DNA of 64,000 bases from Bacteroidales bacterium (GCA_024398105.1 JAKSJP010000008.1:16232-80231); one strand, 5' to 3'. Counted from the stretch's first letter, positions 38,481 to 47,551 are shown. Notes: generated from the sequence alone by a model not told the origin. Numbers and translations are program-made.

Positions 38481-40550
38481 TTACCTAGCTGCTGGAGCCT
38501 GAGGTCTTGGGCCTGCAGGCATCTGGCCAGGACGGAAACGAGGGCGGCGCTTCTCAAGCACTACTCTGTTGTCCTCGCCATAGACTGGCATACCGTTCCT
38601 GTCTGAGACAAGATTCTTTGCACGGATAGTGTCGGCAGGGATCATGAGAGGACGTACGCCTGCAGGAAGATCTCTCTTGGAGAACTGCTGGAAGTAGCCT
38701 ACACATGCGTCTCTCCACCACTCAGCATCGTTGTGCTGCTTCTGGAGCTTGTCGGTAACCTCGTTGAAGATTGACTCGCTCACGTATGGCTTGAGAGTCT
38801 CCCATGTCTTCTGGAAGCCTTCAACCTGTGAGATACCTGTATCGTAGTGGAGACAGATCTCATCCCATACGGTCCTGCCTGACTTCATCTTGTAGTCCCA
38901 TGGAACATGGTGGAACCAGAGAAGGAGGTTCTCAGGACATGTCTCGATGTTCTCGTACATAGATGCGAGAGGCTCGTGGTACTGCTGGGTGTTAGCTGAG
39001 CCGGCCTTTGTACGGTCGAAACCGATACCGTTCTCGTCAGCCTTGTGGTAGTATACAGGAGACCAGTCAGGACGTGATGAGATATCCCATGGGCCTGGGC
39101 CGTAGTGTGTACCTGTGAAGAGGTGGTGGAAGCCGAGAGGCATCTCATAGTTGACGACTGCCTCACGTGAGTTCATCATGATGTCCTTCACAGGAGCCAT
39201 GAACTTCTTCTCGAATGCCTTCTGTGACATTCCGTCAGGAGTCTTGAAAGTCTGGCGGATCCACTCGTCAGCGATGTCGCCTGCACTGAGTTCAGGGTTC
39301 CATGCGAGACGGCCGTACATGTACCAGTTGGCCTGAGCGAAGATATAGCCGCAGAAGTTCTTGTCCTGGCCGGTGTTTGCGACACCTGCGATACCGGTGA
39401 TCATCTTAGCGACGGTAGAGCCCTCGCCTCTTGCGTATGTATCGCTGTCGAGGCACTCCTCGTACATTGTTCCGAGATATGCAAGGTGGTTAGAGAAACC
39501 GAGGTACTCCTGGGTAACCTGGAACTCCATCATGAGATTGGTCTTAGGCATGCGGCCGAAGAGAGGGTTGAAAGGCTCTCTTGGCTGGAAGTCGATAGGA
39601 CCGTTCTTGATCTGGATGATGACGTTGTCAAGGAACTGGCCGTCGAGTGACTCGAACTCCTCTACTGCAGTGTTGGCACGGTCAGGGTTGGTTGCCTGGT
39701 ATACGAATGCTCTCCACATCACGATACCACCGAACGGAGCGACAGCCTCTGCGAGCATGTTTGCACCGTCAGCATGGGTACGGCCATGGTCCTGAGGACC
39801 TTCCTGACCCTCTGAGTTAGCCTTTACGAGGAAACCACCGAAATCAGGGATGGCTGCGTAGATCTCAGCAGCCTTGTCCTTCCACCACTGGCGTACAGTC
39901 GGATCGAGAGGGTCACCTGTCTTGACACCGCTGAGAGCGATAGGGCTGGTCCACTTGATTGATACATATGTCCTGATACCGTACTGGCGGAGGATGTCAG
40001 CGATCTTTGCGATCCTGGCGATGTGCTCAGCGTCGAGTACTACAGGGTTTGAGTTCACGTTGTTGAGGACTGAACCGTTGATGCCGACCGATGCGCAGAG
40101 CTGGCCGTACTTGTGGATTCTCTCGACAGGAATGTCCTCTGCGGTCCACTCCCACATAGAAAGACCAGCATAGCCTCTCTCGACAGAGTCGTTCATGTTG
40201 TCCCAGTGGTTGAGGAGACGGTAGTCGTAGGCCGGTTTCTCCTGGATGTCCATGCCGGCGCCTGCCTGGCCGAGGACCTCTGCCCTCTGGATGGCATATA
40301 CACCATACATGACAGCGATGTCAGAACCACCCTCTACGATTCTCTTTCCTTCTGAATCATAGACATGGTACTCTTCCTTTGCAAGATTGTCGGAAACCTT
40401 GGTCTCGACAGATGCGAGGATCTCCTCGTACGGACGCGAATTCGCGAACCAGAGATCGCTTCCGTCCTGAGCCTGAGGCACAGGTTTGCTGCAACCGGCA
40501 GCTGCAAGGAGCAGTGCGCAGGCAGCAAGATTGATAAGTGTTCTTTTCAT
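38481..40550 (-). CDS. GH67 alpha-glucuronidase
   Basis: 689 residues, lipoprotein signal (LLLAAAGC, Cys at 20). The family 67 features are the N-terminal GH67N domain and the catalytic core with GFLVKANSEGQEGPQDHGRTHADGANMLAEA, which includes the active-site acidic residues, then MEFQVTQEYLGFSNHL. It removes 4-O-methyl-glucuronic acid from the non-reducing end of aldouronic oligosaccharides, so it complements GH115. It starts the five-gene minus operon GH67-esterase-uxuA-GH3-uxuB. A Pro/Arg-rich tail (RPRFRPGQMPAGPRPQ) follows the conserved domain. Confidence 0.9.
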   Translation of the reverse strand: MKRTLINLAACALLLAAAGCSKPVPQAQDGSDLWFANSRPYEEILASVETKVSDNLAKEEYHVYDSEGKRIVEGGSDIAVMYGVYAIQRAEVLGQAGAGMDIQEKPAYDYRLLNHWDNMNDSVERGYAGLSMWEWTAEDIPVERIHKYGQLCASVGINGSVLNNVNSNPVVLDAEHIARIAKIADILRQYGIRTYVSIKWTSPIALSGVKTGDPLDPTVRQWWKDKAAEIYAAIPDFGGFLVKANSEGQEGPQDHGRTHADGANMLAEAVAPFGGIVMWRAFVYQATNPDRANTAVEEFESLDGQFLDNVIIQIKNGPIDFQPREPFNPLFGRMPKTNLMMEFQVTQEYLGFSNHLAYLGTMYEECLDSDTYARGEGSTVAKMITGIAGVANTGQDKNFCGYIFAQANWYMYGRLAWNPELSAGDIADEWIRQTFKTPDGMSQKAFEKKFMAPVKDIMMNSREAVVNYEMPLGFHHLFTGTHYGPGPWDISSRPDWSPVYYHKADENGIGFDRTKAGSANTQQYHEPLASMYENIETCPENLLLWFHHVPWDYKMKSGRTVWDEICLHYDTGISQVEGFQKTWETLKPYVSESIFNEVTDKLQKQHNDAEWWRDACVGYFQQFSKRDLPAGVRPLMIPADTIRAKNLVSDRNGMPVYGEDNRVVLEKRRPRFRPGQMPAGPRPQAPAAR

Positions 40551-40600
40551 AAAGCTTTATATGTGATTTTCAGTATATACTAAACTTTCAGAATCCCCTG

Positions 40601-40608
40601 CGAATATA
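40601..40608 (-). promoter_or_regulatory. -7 box of the GH67 operon
   Basis: On the minus strand TATATTCG followed by CAG, the same octamer as before susC. It lies 50 bases from the GH67 ATG and 18 bases from the shared LacI-type operator upstream. Confidence 0.55.
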
Positions 40609-40626
40609 GCAATTTTCCGTCAATTT

Positions 40627-40640
40627 CGTTACCGTTCACG
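40627..40640. promoter_or_regulatory. LacI-type operator 3 between lacI and GH67
   Basis: CGTTACCGTTCACG, centre CG, 5 of 7 symmetric positions, with flanking AATT arms. It lies in the divergent region and so can control lacI and the GH67 operon together. The GTTCACG half is identical to operators 1 and 2. Confidence 0.65.
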
Positions 40641-40682
40641 GAATTAGGATAAAACATTTTACACACTTTCGCACATTTTTCC

Positions 40683-40690
40683 TATATTTG
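40683..40690 (+). promoter_or_regulatory. -7 box of lacI
   Basis: TATATTTG followed by C, a perfect TAnnTTTG match, 21 bases before the lacI ATG at 40712. Confidence 0.65.
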
Positions 40691-40711
40691 CCCCCGTACA
40701 AACCTGGACTG

Positions 40712-41767
40712 ATGGATAAAGTAGCTACGATAAACGACGTCGCAAGACGTGCCGGAGTGTCAAAGGGCACGGTCGACAGAGTCGTACATAACAGGGGCGA
40801 GGTATCTGAAAAGACAGCCGCGAAGGTCAGGAAAGCCATCGAGGAACTCAACTACCAGCCGAACCTCCATGCCGCACTTCTCGCAACAAAGAACGAGAAG
40901 GTCATCGCGTGCATGATACCGGAAGGAGCTGAGGGAACGTACTGGGGAAACGTCCATGACGGGCTCATGTCCCAGCAGGAGAATGCCGGAGCCCTGGGCG
41001 TCCATCTCGAGATGTTCTTCTACGACATGGACGATCTCAGTTCATTCATGAGCACAGGCGAGAAAGTCCTCGGCAGCACCCCCGACGGAGTCATCCTGGC
41101 CCCTCTCTTCATGAGCGAGGCGAGTTCCCTCGCCGGCAAGCTCCACGACAAGAACATCCCTTATCTCTTCATAGACACCAAGCTCGAGGACGAGAACTGC
41201 CTTGCCTACATCGGTATGCCTAAGTACCAGAGCGGCTACCTCTGCGCATCAGTACTGACTCTGAAGTCCAGGAAGGAAGAGGTCATGAAGGCAGCCATCA
41301 TCCGAGCAAAGCGAGACAAGGCCGGACTGTCCGACCCTACTGTCAGCCGAAGGGAAGGATTCCTTGACTTCATGACAGAGAACTACCCTGGATGCGAAGT
41401 CATCAATGTGATGATCGACCCTACGTCAAGCCAGGAAGAGATCGCCGGCACCATCAGTAAAGCGCTGGAAGGAAGCGGCGTACGCCACATCGTCGTCCTT
41501 AACTCCAGGATCCACCTCATCTCCGGATTCCTTGAGAACTTCGATGCGGACGGCCGCATGGTCGTCGGATTCGATGCCCTCTCGAAGAACCTTGACATGC
41601 TGAGGAACGGACAGGTCGACGTCCTGATCACAGAGAAGACCGGCACTATGTCGATGAGTGCCGTCAGGATGATGACCGAATACCTCGTGCTCTACAAGCA
41701 TCCTGAGCACAAGGACAACCATATGCACATGGACATTCTGACCAGCCTCAACCTGGACAACTACTAG
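40712..41767 (+). CDS. LacI family transcriptional regulator of the xylan locus
   Basis: 351 residues from the ATG at 40712 (MDKVATINDVARRAGVSKGTVDRVVHNRG); the longer reading from TTG at 40688 would begin inside the -7 box. Helix-turn-helix and hinge about 5-60, with the hinge helix AALLATKN, then a periplasmic-binding-protein-like sensor domain. It is divergent from the GH67 operon. The GTTCACG-containing palindromes before both susC and GH67 are the likely binding sites. The inducer is not known; a uronate or its oligosaccharide is likely from context. Confidence 0.88.
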   Translation: MDKVATINDVARRAGVSKGTVDRVVHNRGEVSEKTAAKVRKAIEELNYQPNLHAALLATKNEKVIACMIPEGAEGTYWGNVHDGLMSQQENAGALGVHLEMFFYDMDDLSSFMSTGEKVLGSTPDGVILAPLFMSEASSLAGKLHDKNIPYLFIDTKLEDENCLAYIGMPKYQSGYLCASVLTLKSRKEEVMKAAIIRAKRDKAGLSDPTVSRREGFLDFMTENYPGCEVINVMIDPTSSQEEIAGTISKALEGSGVRHIVVLNSRIHLISGFLENFDADGRMVVGFDALSKNLDMLRNGQVDVLITEKTGTMSMSAVRMMTEYLVLYKHPEHKDNHMHMDILTSLNLDNY

Positions 41768-41776
41768 AAACGGATG

Positions 41777-42811
41777 TTACTTTGCCTTGCATGGAATCTC
41801 CATGTATGGCCTGACGGGATCGTTCGTGAATATGCGGACGGTGCCGGAATCCCCCGCTACAGACACGCTCAGCTTCACCGATCTGCCTGCAGGCACTACA
41901 GTACCGCTTGCAAGGGAGCACTCCGACACGCCTTCGGTCTCGACCTTGTGGACCCTCAGCGGACCGGTGCCGGAATTGGATATCTCTATGCTTGCCGAAG
42001 CGGCCGACTGCCAGAAGAACTTCTTGAGAATCAGTTCCTTGGACGAAAGTTCCATCCTCGGCTTGACAGAGGCTGAACGTTCGGTCCTCTCTATGCATCT
42101 GGCCGAGATGCTGACAGGCTTCGTGAGCGGGGTACCATTGACATTGAGCCAGAACTTCTCCGAAAGGCTGCCATAGGCTGTCGATGAAGACGGCAGTTCA
42201 AAGACAAGGCTGAGGTCCGCCATCTCCCCTGCCGGGATGCTGCCTGTGCCGAAGACTGTCACAGAGGAAGGCATGCCCATCGCCGACACCTCGACCGCCT
42301 TGTCCGAAGTATTCCAGAGCGACAGCACACGGAGGAAACGTTCTCCAGGATAGATGACACCGAATCTTATGTCCATGGTACGTGCGCGGAGGCCGTTGCC
42401 CAGATTGACCGCATATCCGTCATTCACCCTCTGGTTGACGATCTTTCCTCTTATCTCGAGCGTATATTTCGGGCCGTCTGTGAAGATGGTGACGGTCTTC
42501 TGCTGGTCGCCGGACAGGCCGTCAGGATTGAATGAGACGGACAGTTCTCCGCTTTCCCCCGGGCCGAACGAAGTCTCGCCCATATAGACTTTCACGCAGC
42601 TGCAGCTGACGGAGACTCGGTCCAGACGGATGGTCGAGCTGCCATGGTTCCGGAACGAGAAGGTATGCATGACCGAGCCCTCGCTCTCGCTGATCGTGCC
42701 GAAGTTCCAGAGTGTGGATTCAAAGCTCAGAGCGCCCTTCTGCGCCGAGGCCGGGAGGGCATGCAGGAGCGAGATAGCCGCCAGGATTGTAATCAGTCTG
42801 ATACGCAGCAT
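41777..42811 (-). CDS. DUF1573-domain protein (secreted, repeated Ig-like domains)
   Basis: 344 residues from the ATG at 42811; a longer frame reaches 42892 but overlaps the next gene. Signal peptide MLRIRLITILAAISLLHALPASAQ. Two or three strand-rich modules carry the DUF1573 pattern (FNFGTISE-like WNFGTISESEG, then SVSCSCVKVYM). The family is abundant in Bacteroidales and is envelope-located; its role is unknown. Codons are neighbour-like. Convergent with lacI. Confidence 0.75.
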   Translation of the reverse strand: MLRIRLITILAAISLLHALPASAQKGALSFESTLWNFGTISESEGSVMHTFSFRNHGSSTIRLDRVSVSCSCVKVYMGETSFGPGESGELSVSFNPDGLSGDQQKTVTIFTDGPKYTLEIRGKIVNQRVNDGYAVNLGNGLRARTMDIRFGVIYPGERFLRVLSLWNTSDKAVEVSAMGMPSSVTVFGTGSIPAGEMADLSLVFELPSSSTAYGSLSEKFWLNVNGTPLTKPVSISARCIERTERSASVKPRMELSSKELILKKFFWQSAASASIEISNSGTGPLRVHKVETEGVSECSLASGTVVPAGRSVKLSVSVAGDSGTVRIFTNDPVRPYMEIPCKAK

Positions 42812-42821
42812 ATTGCAATGG

Positions 42822-44012
42822 TTACCTGAGCCAGGTCTCAGGATTCTGAGGTGTAGTTCCCTTCCAGATCTCGAAATGGAGCTGGGTCGCACCGTCCAGA
42901 GTATCGACGGTTCCTATAGTATCTCCGGTCTTGACCTTGTCGCCGACCTTGACATTGACTTTGCCGAGCTTGCAGTAGAACGAGAAATAGTTGCCATGCT
43001 GGACGAGCACGCACATGTTATATCCCGGCATGACCACTATCTTCGAGACTTCTCCGTCGAAGACCGCCTTCGCCGCAGTTCCCTTGTCGACCGAGATCGT
43101 CACACCGTTGTTGAAAGGAAGCTTGACGTTGGTATATACCGGATGGTAGTGCTGGCCGTACTTCTCGACCACAGGACCGTCTGCTGGCCAAGGGAGCTTG
43201 CCCTTGTTCTTTGAGAACTCGGCGTCGAGCGTATAGTCAATAGGCTTGGCCTTTGAGGTCGAACCCTTCTTGGCACTTCCCTGGGTGGCCTCGCGGATGA
43301 TCCTTTCTATCTCTTTCCTGAGGGCCTCGACCTGCTTCTTCTTCGAGGCGAGGTCATTCTCGTATCTCCTTCGGTCACGCTTCAGGCGGTCCACAAGGCC
43401 CTTTGACTGGGTCTCCTCCTTCTGGAGGGCGTCAACTTCTATCTGACGGCGGTTACGCACTGCCTGAGCCTCGGTCCTCATCGCCATCAGCTTCGCATTC
43501 TCCTCCTCGATCTCGTTCCTTGTAGCCTTTATCTTCTCTGCCTGGACGTTCATCTGGCGGGAGAGGTCGCGGAGATATCCGATGCGGCGGAATGCCTGGC
43601 CTACGTTGTCACTGGCGAGGATATACATGTACCAGACCTTGGAATCCCTGTTCTTGTAGGCATTCCTCACCAGCTTGGAATAGTACATGGAAAGTGTATC
43701 GAGACGTCCTTCGAGGACTTCGATCTCGTGCTGCTTCTGTGCGATGCGGGCAGAGATCTCGGCGATCTCCTGGTCGCTCTCGGCGATCAGTTCGTTTCGG
43801 TTTGAGATCTTCTTCCGGATAAGGGTCAGCTCGTTGAGAGCGGTGTTGCTCCTGGATGTGTTCTCCTTGAGCTGCCTGTTGATCTGCTCGATCTCCTTCT
43901 CAAGCTTAGCTTTCTTGTTTTCCTGAGTACGTGTGTTCTGGGCAAGGGCCGGCAAGGATGCAATGGTGAACACCACTGCCAGCACAAAAGCGACCAGTCC
44001 CTTCCTTCCCAT
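42822..44012 (-). CDS. EnvC-like murein hydrolase activator (degenerate M23/LytM)
   Basis: 396 residues, signal peptide to about 24. A long coiled coil covers about 25-255 (KKAKLEKEIEQINRQLKEN and several heptad stretches). The C-terminal LytM domain is LPWPADGPVVEKYGQHYHPVY followed by the site where catalytic enzymes have HxxxD; here it reads NNGVTISVD, so the first zinc His is replaced by Asn, while LHFEIW keeps a single His. That marks it as an activator of amidases, not a peptidase. Its ATG overlaps the stop of the TPR gene. Confidence 0.82.
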   Translation of the reverse strand: MGRKGLVAFVLAVVFTIASLPALAQNTRTQENKKAKLEKEIEQINRQLKENTSRSNTALNELTLIRKKISNRNELIAESDQEIAEISARIAQKQHEIEVLEGRLDTLSMYYSKLVRNAYKNRDSKVWYMYILASDNVGQAFRRIGYLRDLSRQMNVQAEKIKATRNEIEEENAKLMAMRTEAQAVRNRRQIEVDALQKEETQSKGLVDRLKRDRRRYENDLASKKKQVEALRKEIERIIREATQGSAKKGSTSKAKPIDYTLDAEFSKNKGKLPWPADGPVVEKYGQHYHPVYTNVKLPFNNGVTISVDKGTAAKAVFDGEVSKIVVMPGYNMCVLVQHGNYFSFYCKLGKVNVKVGDKVKTGDTIGTVDTLDGATQLHFEIWKGTTPQNPETWLR

Positions 44013-45661
44013 TATTCAGAGCCCTCCGCAGCTTTGGCCTTCGCCTGTTTCCTGTAGACCTCCGCGAGGTCATTCTCGCCGAGAGCCTCAAGTACGATCG
44101 CATAGTGGGCAAGGATTGTAGCGCTGTCCTTTCCGCCATAGAGCATGGCGTGCTTGAACAGAGGCTTTGCCTCAACGTCCTTGCCCATCAGATGGAGAAT
44201 CCATCCGAAGGTATCGAGGAATGTAGCGTTGTCCGGTTCCTGCTCGACAGTCCTGCGGCTCATCTTGTACGCCTTCTTCAGACTCTTGCCCTCGAGGGAA
44301 AGATAGTAGGCATAGTTGTTAAGCACAGGAGCGTAGTCCGGATTGATCTTGAGTGCCTTCTCATAGGCTTTGTATGCCTTAGGCAGGTCTTTCTTGAGGT
44401 TATAGCAGTCACCGATGGACGCATAGGCCTCAAGGCAGGTGAGGCTGTCGGAAGGATTCCTGGCAATCATCGATTCGCACTTGGCGATGACTGCGTCATA
44501 ATGGTCCTGATTTATCTCGGCATAGATATATACCCTGTCGAAATCAGGGTTGCCCGGGAACCTCTTCGAGGCTTCTTCACACTCCTTCGCAAGCTCCTTG
44601 AAATCATTCATTGAAGAAAGGACCTGGACATAATACTGCTGAGCCTGGAGATTTCCTGGATTGTTTTCCTTGTTTGTCCTGAAGATCTGCTTCGCCTTTT
44701 CCTGGCGGCCTGTCGAGAAATAGTAGATGCCTGCTGTCCTGAGGACCGACGTGTCTGCCGGATGGTGCTCCAGCATGATATCGAAAGTCGAGTCGACCTG
44801 GACTCTGTGTGAACTGATGAACTTAGGATCCACATGCTGCATGAGCTGGGTAAGATAGTCAGCCTTGGCATCGGCGACGATGTCGTCGTCCGCAAGAAGC
44901 TCCTGGATGATCGAGAAATACTCCGGATACCTGCGGGTCATCCTGAAGACCTCGGCCTTTCCAAGACGCGCCGGCGCATAAGAGCTGTCAAGTTCGAGGG
45001 CCTGGTCATAATATGCGACCGCAAGGGAGTCGTTGTACATTCCGGTCTCATGGTCACCCAGCATCGAGAGTACCTGGGGTGAAGCATATTCACGGCTGTA
45101 GTCCTTGAGAGTCTCAAGAGCCTCTTCCTGCTTCTGCTGGTGGAGAAGGATCTGGTACTTGGTCATCACCGTACCGTCGTTCTTGCCCTGGAGGTTCTCT
45201 ATCGAAGTTATGGCACTGACAGCCTTGTCGAGCTCGTTCCGCCCGATATACAGGTTGACCAGGGTATAGTACGATTCAAGCTTGCGAGGGAACATCCTCA
45301 CAAGGTCCTCATATTCTTTCTCCGCGACCTCTATCTCTCCCAATACGGAATAGACCAAGGCCAGGCGGTCCCTGTACCAGTAGTTGGACGTATCGAGGGA
45401 GACGGCCTTGCGGAAGCTCGCGAGAGCGTCTTCGTTGCGGCGCAGACGCATGAGGCTCAGACCCTTGTAGTAATGGGCCGCATCATTGTCCGGCTGGGCT
45501 GCTATGGCCTTGTCAAGAAGGTCGGCCGCCTTCTGCCAGTTTCCTGAGGAATATTCCTGTACGCCATCGATGTAGGAATTGTCGACCCTCACCTGTGCGG
45601 AGACGGAAAGATGGCCCATGACAAGGACCACTAACGACAATATAAAGACTCTCATTTTCAT
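44012..45661 (-). CDS. Secreted TPR protein
   Basis: 549 residues from the ATG at 45661 (MKMRVFILSLVVLVMGHLSVSAQ); an upstream in-frame ATG at 45694 is not needed. Many TPR motifs are visible, e.g. AAHYYKGLSLMRLRRNEDALASFRKAVSLD and GDCYNLKKDLPKAYKAYEKALKINPDY, covering nearly the whole chain. It probably forms an envelope scaffold. It overlaps the EnvC-like gene by one base, so a joint role in cell-wall or division control is suggested; the partner is not known. Confidence 0.8.
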   Translation of the reverse strand: MKMRVFILSLVVLVMGHLSVSAQVRVDNSYIDGVQEYSSGNWQKAADLLDKAIAAQPDNDAAHYYKGLSLMRLRRNEDALASFRKAVSLDTSNYWYRDRLALVYSVLGEIEVAEKEYEDLVRMFPRKLESYYTLVNLYIGRNELDKAVSAITSIENLQGKNDGTVMTKYQILLHQQKQEEALETLKDYSREYASPQVLSMLGDHETGMYNDSLAVAYYDQALELDSSYAPARLGKAEVFRMTRRYPEYFSIIQELLADDDIVADAKADYLTQLMQHVDPKFISSHRVQVDSTFDIMLEHHPADTSVLRTAGIYYFSTGRQEKAKQIFRTNKENNPGNLQAQQYYVQVLSSMNDFKELAKECEEASKRFPGNPDFDRVYIYAEINQDHYDAVIAKCESMIARNPSDSLTCLEAYASIGDCYNLKKDLPKAYKAYEKALKINPDYAPVLNNYAYYLSLEGKSLKKAYKMSRRTVEQEPDNATFLDTFGWILHLMGKDVEAKPLFKHAMLYGGKDSATILAHYAIVLEALGENDLAEVYRKQAKAKAAEGSE

Positions 45662-45680
45662 AACTGATGACGATACTATA

Positions 45681-45688
45681 CAAAAATA
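45681..45688 (-). promoter_or_regulatory. Candidate -7 box of the TPR gene
   Basis: TATTTTTG on the minus strand, 20 bases upstream of the ATG at 45661. It fits the TAnnTTTG consensus, but no clear -33 element is seen. Confidence 0.4.
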
Positions 45689-45702
45689 GTACAAAATTTC
45701 GC

Positions 45703-45710
45703 TAATTTTG
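45703..45710 (+). promoter_or_regulatory. Candidate -7 box of the ECF sigma gene
   Basis: TAATTTTG, a perfect TAnnTTTG match, 50 bases before the ATG at 45760. Confidence 0.5.
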
Positions 45711-45759
45711 AAAAGAGAGACTGATTTCAGTCCCCCTTTTTGAAAATAATGACAGGCTA

Positions 45760-46356
45760 ATGCAACGTTTCGGAAAGAAACTGCATCTAACCAATCGGGA
45801 AAAGGAAAGAAACTCAGCTACGTCCGTCGATGACAAGCTCGGAAAGATTCTGGAAGGATGCCGCAAAGGCAGAGAGTCCTCACAGAAAGAACTTTACGAG
45901 ATGCTCGCACCCAAGATGTTCGCAGTGTGCCTGAGGTACATGGACAACAGGGACGACGCGGAGGACATACTCCAGGACGGCTTTGTGACACTCTTTACCC
46001 GCTTGGACACCTACAGCGGAGAAGGCTCCTTCGAGGGCTGGGCACGCAAGATCTTTGTAAACACTGCACTCATGTCCCTGAGGAAGAACGACGCTCTCAA
46101 GATGAGCGACGACCTGGAGACTGCGTGGGACGTCCGCAGCGACGCCACGACGCAGATCCAGAACATCGGGTACAAGGAGCTGACTCGGATGATCTCATCC
46201 CTGCCTTCGGGCTACAGGACGGTCTTCAACATGTATGTGATAGAAGGCTATTCCCACAAGGAGATTTCAGAAGAGCTGGGCATCAGTGAGGCCACATCGC
46301 GATCGCAGTTGATGAGAGCCCGTACGATGCTGCAGGAAAAGATAAAGGATAGTTAA
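45760..46356 (+). CDS. ECF RNA polymerase sigma factor
   Basis: 198 residues. Region 2 is YEMLAPKMFAVCLRYMDNRDDAEDILQDGFVTLF and region 4 has SSLPSGYRTVFNMYVIEGYSHKEISEELGISEATSRSQL. The next gene starts one base after the stop and codes for a membrane-anchored protein ending in a beta-barrel, the dual-membrane anti-sigma (Dma) type described in Bacteroides. The sigma would be the Dma-associated sigma factor. Its target genes are not visible. Confidence 0.93.
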   Translation: MQRFGKKLHLTNREKERNSATSVDDKLGKILEGCRKGRESSQKELYEMLAPKMFAVCLRYMDNRDDAEDILQDGFVTLFTRLDTYSGEGSFEGWARKIFVNTALMSLRKNDALKMSDDLETAWDVRSDATTQIQNIGYKELTRMISSLPSGYRTVFNMYVIEGYSHKEISEELGISEATSRSQLMRARTMLQEKIKDS

Positions 46357-46357
46357 G

Positions 46358-47530
46358 ATGCAGATGAACGACAAGGAATTCGATCAGATAGTAAGATCGA
46401 TGATGATTGACGCGGAGGAGCAGGTTCCTTCGCGCGTATGGTCGTCTGTATCTTCGCAGATCGGAAAGGCAGGCTCGCCAAAGGTCGTTGCGCTCAGCTG
46501 GAAGCGCATCGCAGCAGGCGTAGCTGCAGCTGCGGCTGTCGTCGCAGGTGTCTTTATCTTCGGCAAACCAACCATTAGCCAAACTAATACTGAGACTGAC
46601 ATGGTCGCTGACCTGTCAGTGGACAGGAAAGCCGTCGAGGCAGTTCCTGTCTTCGATGCCATCCCTTCGGGTGAAGGCAGCGAGAACCTGATCGCGCAGT
46701 CTGCTCCGTCAAATCGCGGAGCAGCTGCACAATCAGCGATTCTACCTGCATACGACGCACAGAGCGCCATGACCGAAGAAGAGACAACCGTCCCTGCAAA
46801 GCAGGAAGAAGAGACTTCGCCTGAAGGTCCTGTATCAGCAACGGATCCGTTCTCGCAGATGGCCTTTGAGGACTCTCAGAGGCCTGAGCGTCGCGGAATC
46901 TCAATTAAGGTAGGAGGTGATGTCGCCACCAACTCGGACGCGAAAGGCGTAAGCCACTCGCGAATGAGCAGACCTGGAGACACAAGGCACAGCATCACCC
47001 AGATCAGCAAGGAATCGTCCTATTCGGTACCTGTATCTTTCGGACTCGGCGTAAAGGTCCCTGTGACAGGAAAGTGGTCCGTAGAGACCGGACTGAGCTA
47101 TTCTTTCCTTGAGAGGACTTTCACAGGTGTCTACAGAGAGGCTGTCGACGGAGGCCCGGACACTGTAATCAACACTGACATCCGCAGTTCCCTCCACTAT
47201 GTGGGAATCCCTGTCAACTTCACATACGACATCGTCAGCAGCAGGAAGACCCAGTTCTACGCATTCGCCGGCGGAGCAGTCGAGAAGGCTCTGGTCAACA
47301 AGTTCCGCATCCCGACAGGCTCCGATCCTATCTTCTATAAGGAAAGCGTCACCGGCATCCAAGCTTCTGCGAATGCAGGTATAGGCGTGAACTTCCTCAT
47401 CACCGACCATCTCGGATTCTACATCGATCCAAGCGTGAAATACTACTTCGACTGCAAGCAGCCTGTCAGCATCAGGACCCAGCAGAGGCTCATGATGAAC
47501 CTTGAGCTTGGATTCAGGTTCAACCTCTAG
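46358..47530 (+). CDS. Dual-membrane-type anti-sigma factor with C-terminal beta-barrel
   Basis: 390 residues. A cytoplasmic N-terminal segment of about 48 residues (MQMNDKEFDQIVRSMM, then EEQVPSRVWSSV) resembles anti-sigma domains, one transmembrane helix covers about 50-69 (RIAAGVAAAAAVVAGVFIFG), a disordered linker about 70-175, and about 178-390 is an OmpW/PorT-like beta-barrel with paired strands ending LELGFRFNL. This architecture matches the Dma proteins of Bacteroides thetaiotaomicron, which span both membranes and control outer-membrane vesiculation. The match is from domain layout; no direct comparison was made. Confidence 0.8.
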   Translation: MQMNDKEFDQIVRSMMIDAEEQVPSRVWSSVSSQIGKAGSPKVVALSWKRIAAGVAAAAAVVAGVFIFGKPTISQTNTETDMVADLSVDRKAVEAVPVFDAIPSGEGSENLIAQSAPSNRGAAAQSAILPAYDAQSAMTEEETTVPAKQEEETSPEGPVSATDPFSQMAFEDSQRPERRGISIKVGGDVATNSDAKGVSHSRMSRPGDTRHSITQISKESSYSVPVSFGLGVKVPVTGKWSVETGLSYSFLERTFTGVYREAVDGGPDTVINTDIRSSLHYVGIPVNFTYDIVSSRKTQFYAFAGGAVEKALVNKFRIPTGSDPIFYKESVTGIQASANAGIGVNFLITDHLGFYIDPSVKYYFDCKQPVSIRTQQRLMMNLELGFRFNL

Positions 47531-47551
47531 AGAAGTACAGTCCGCCTTTTA

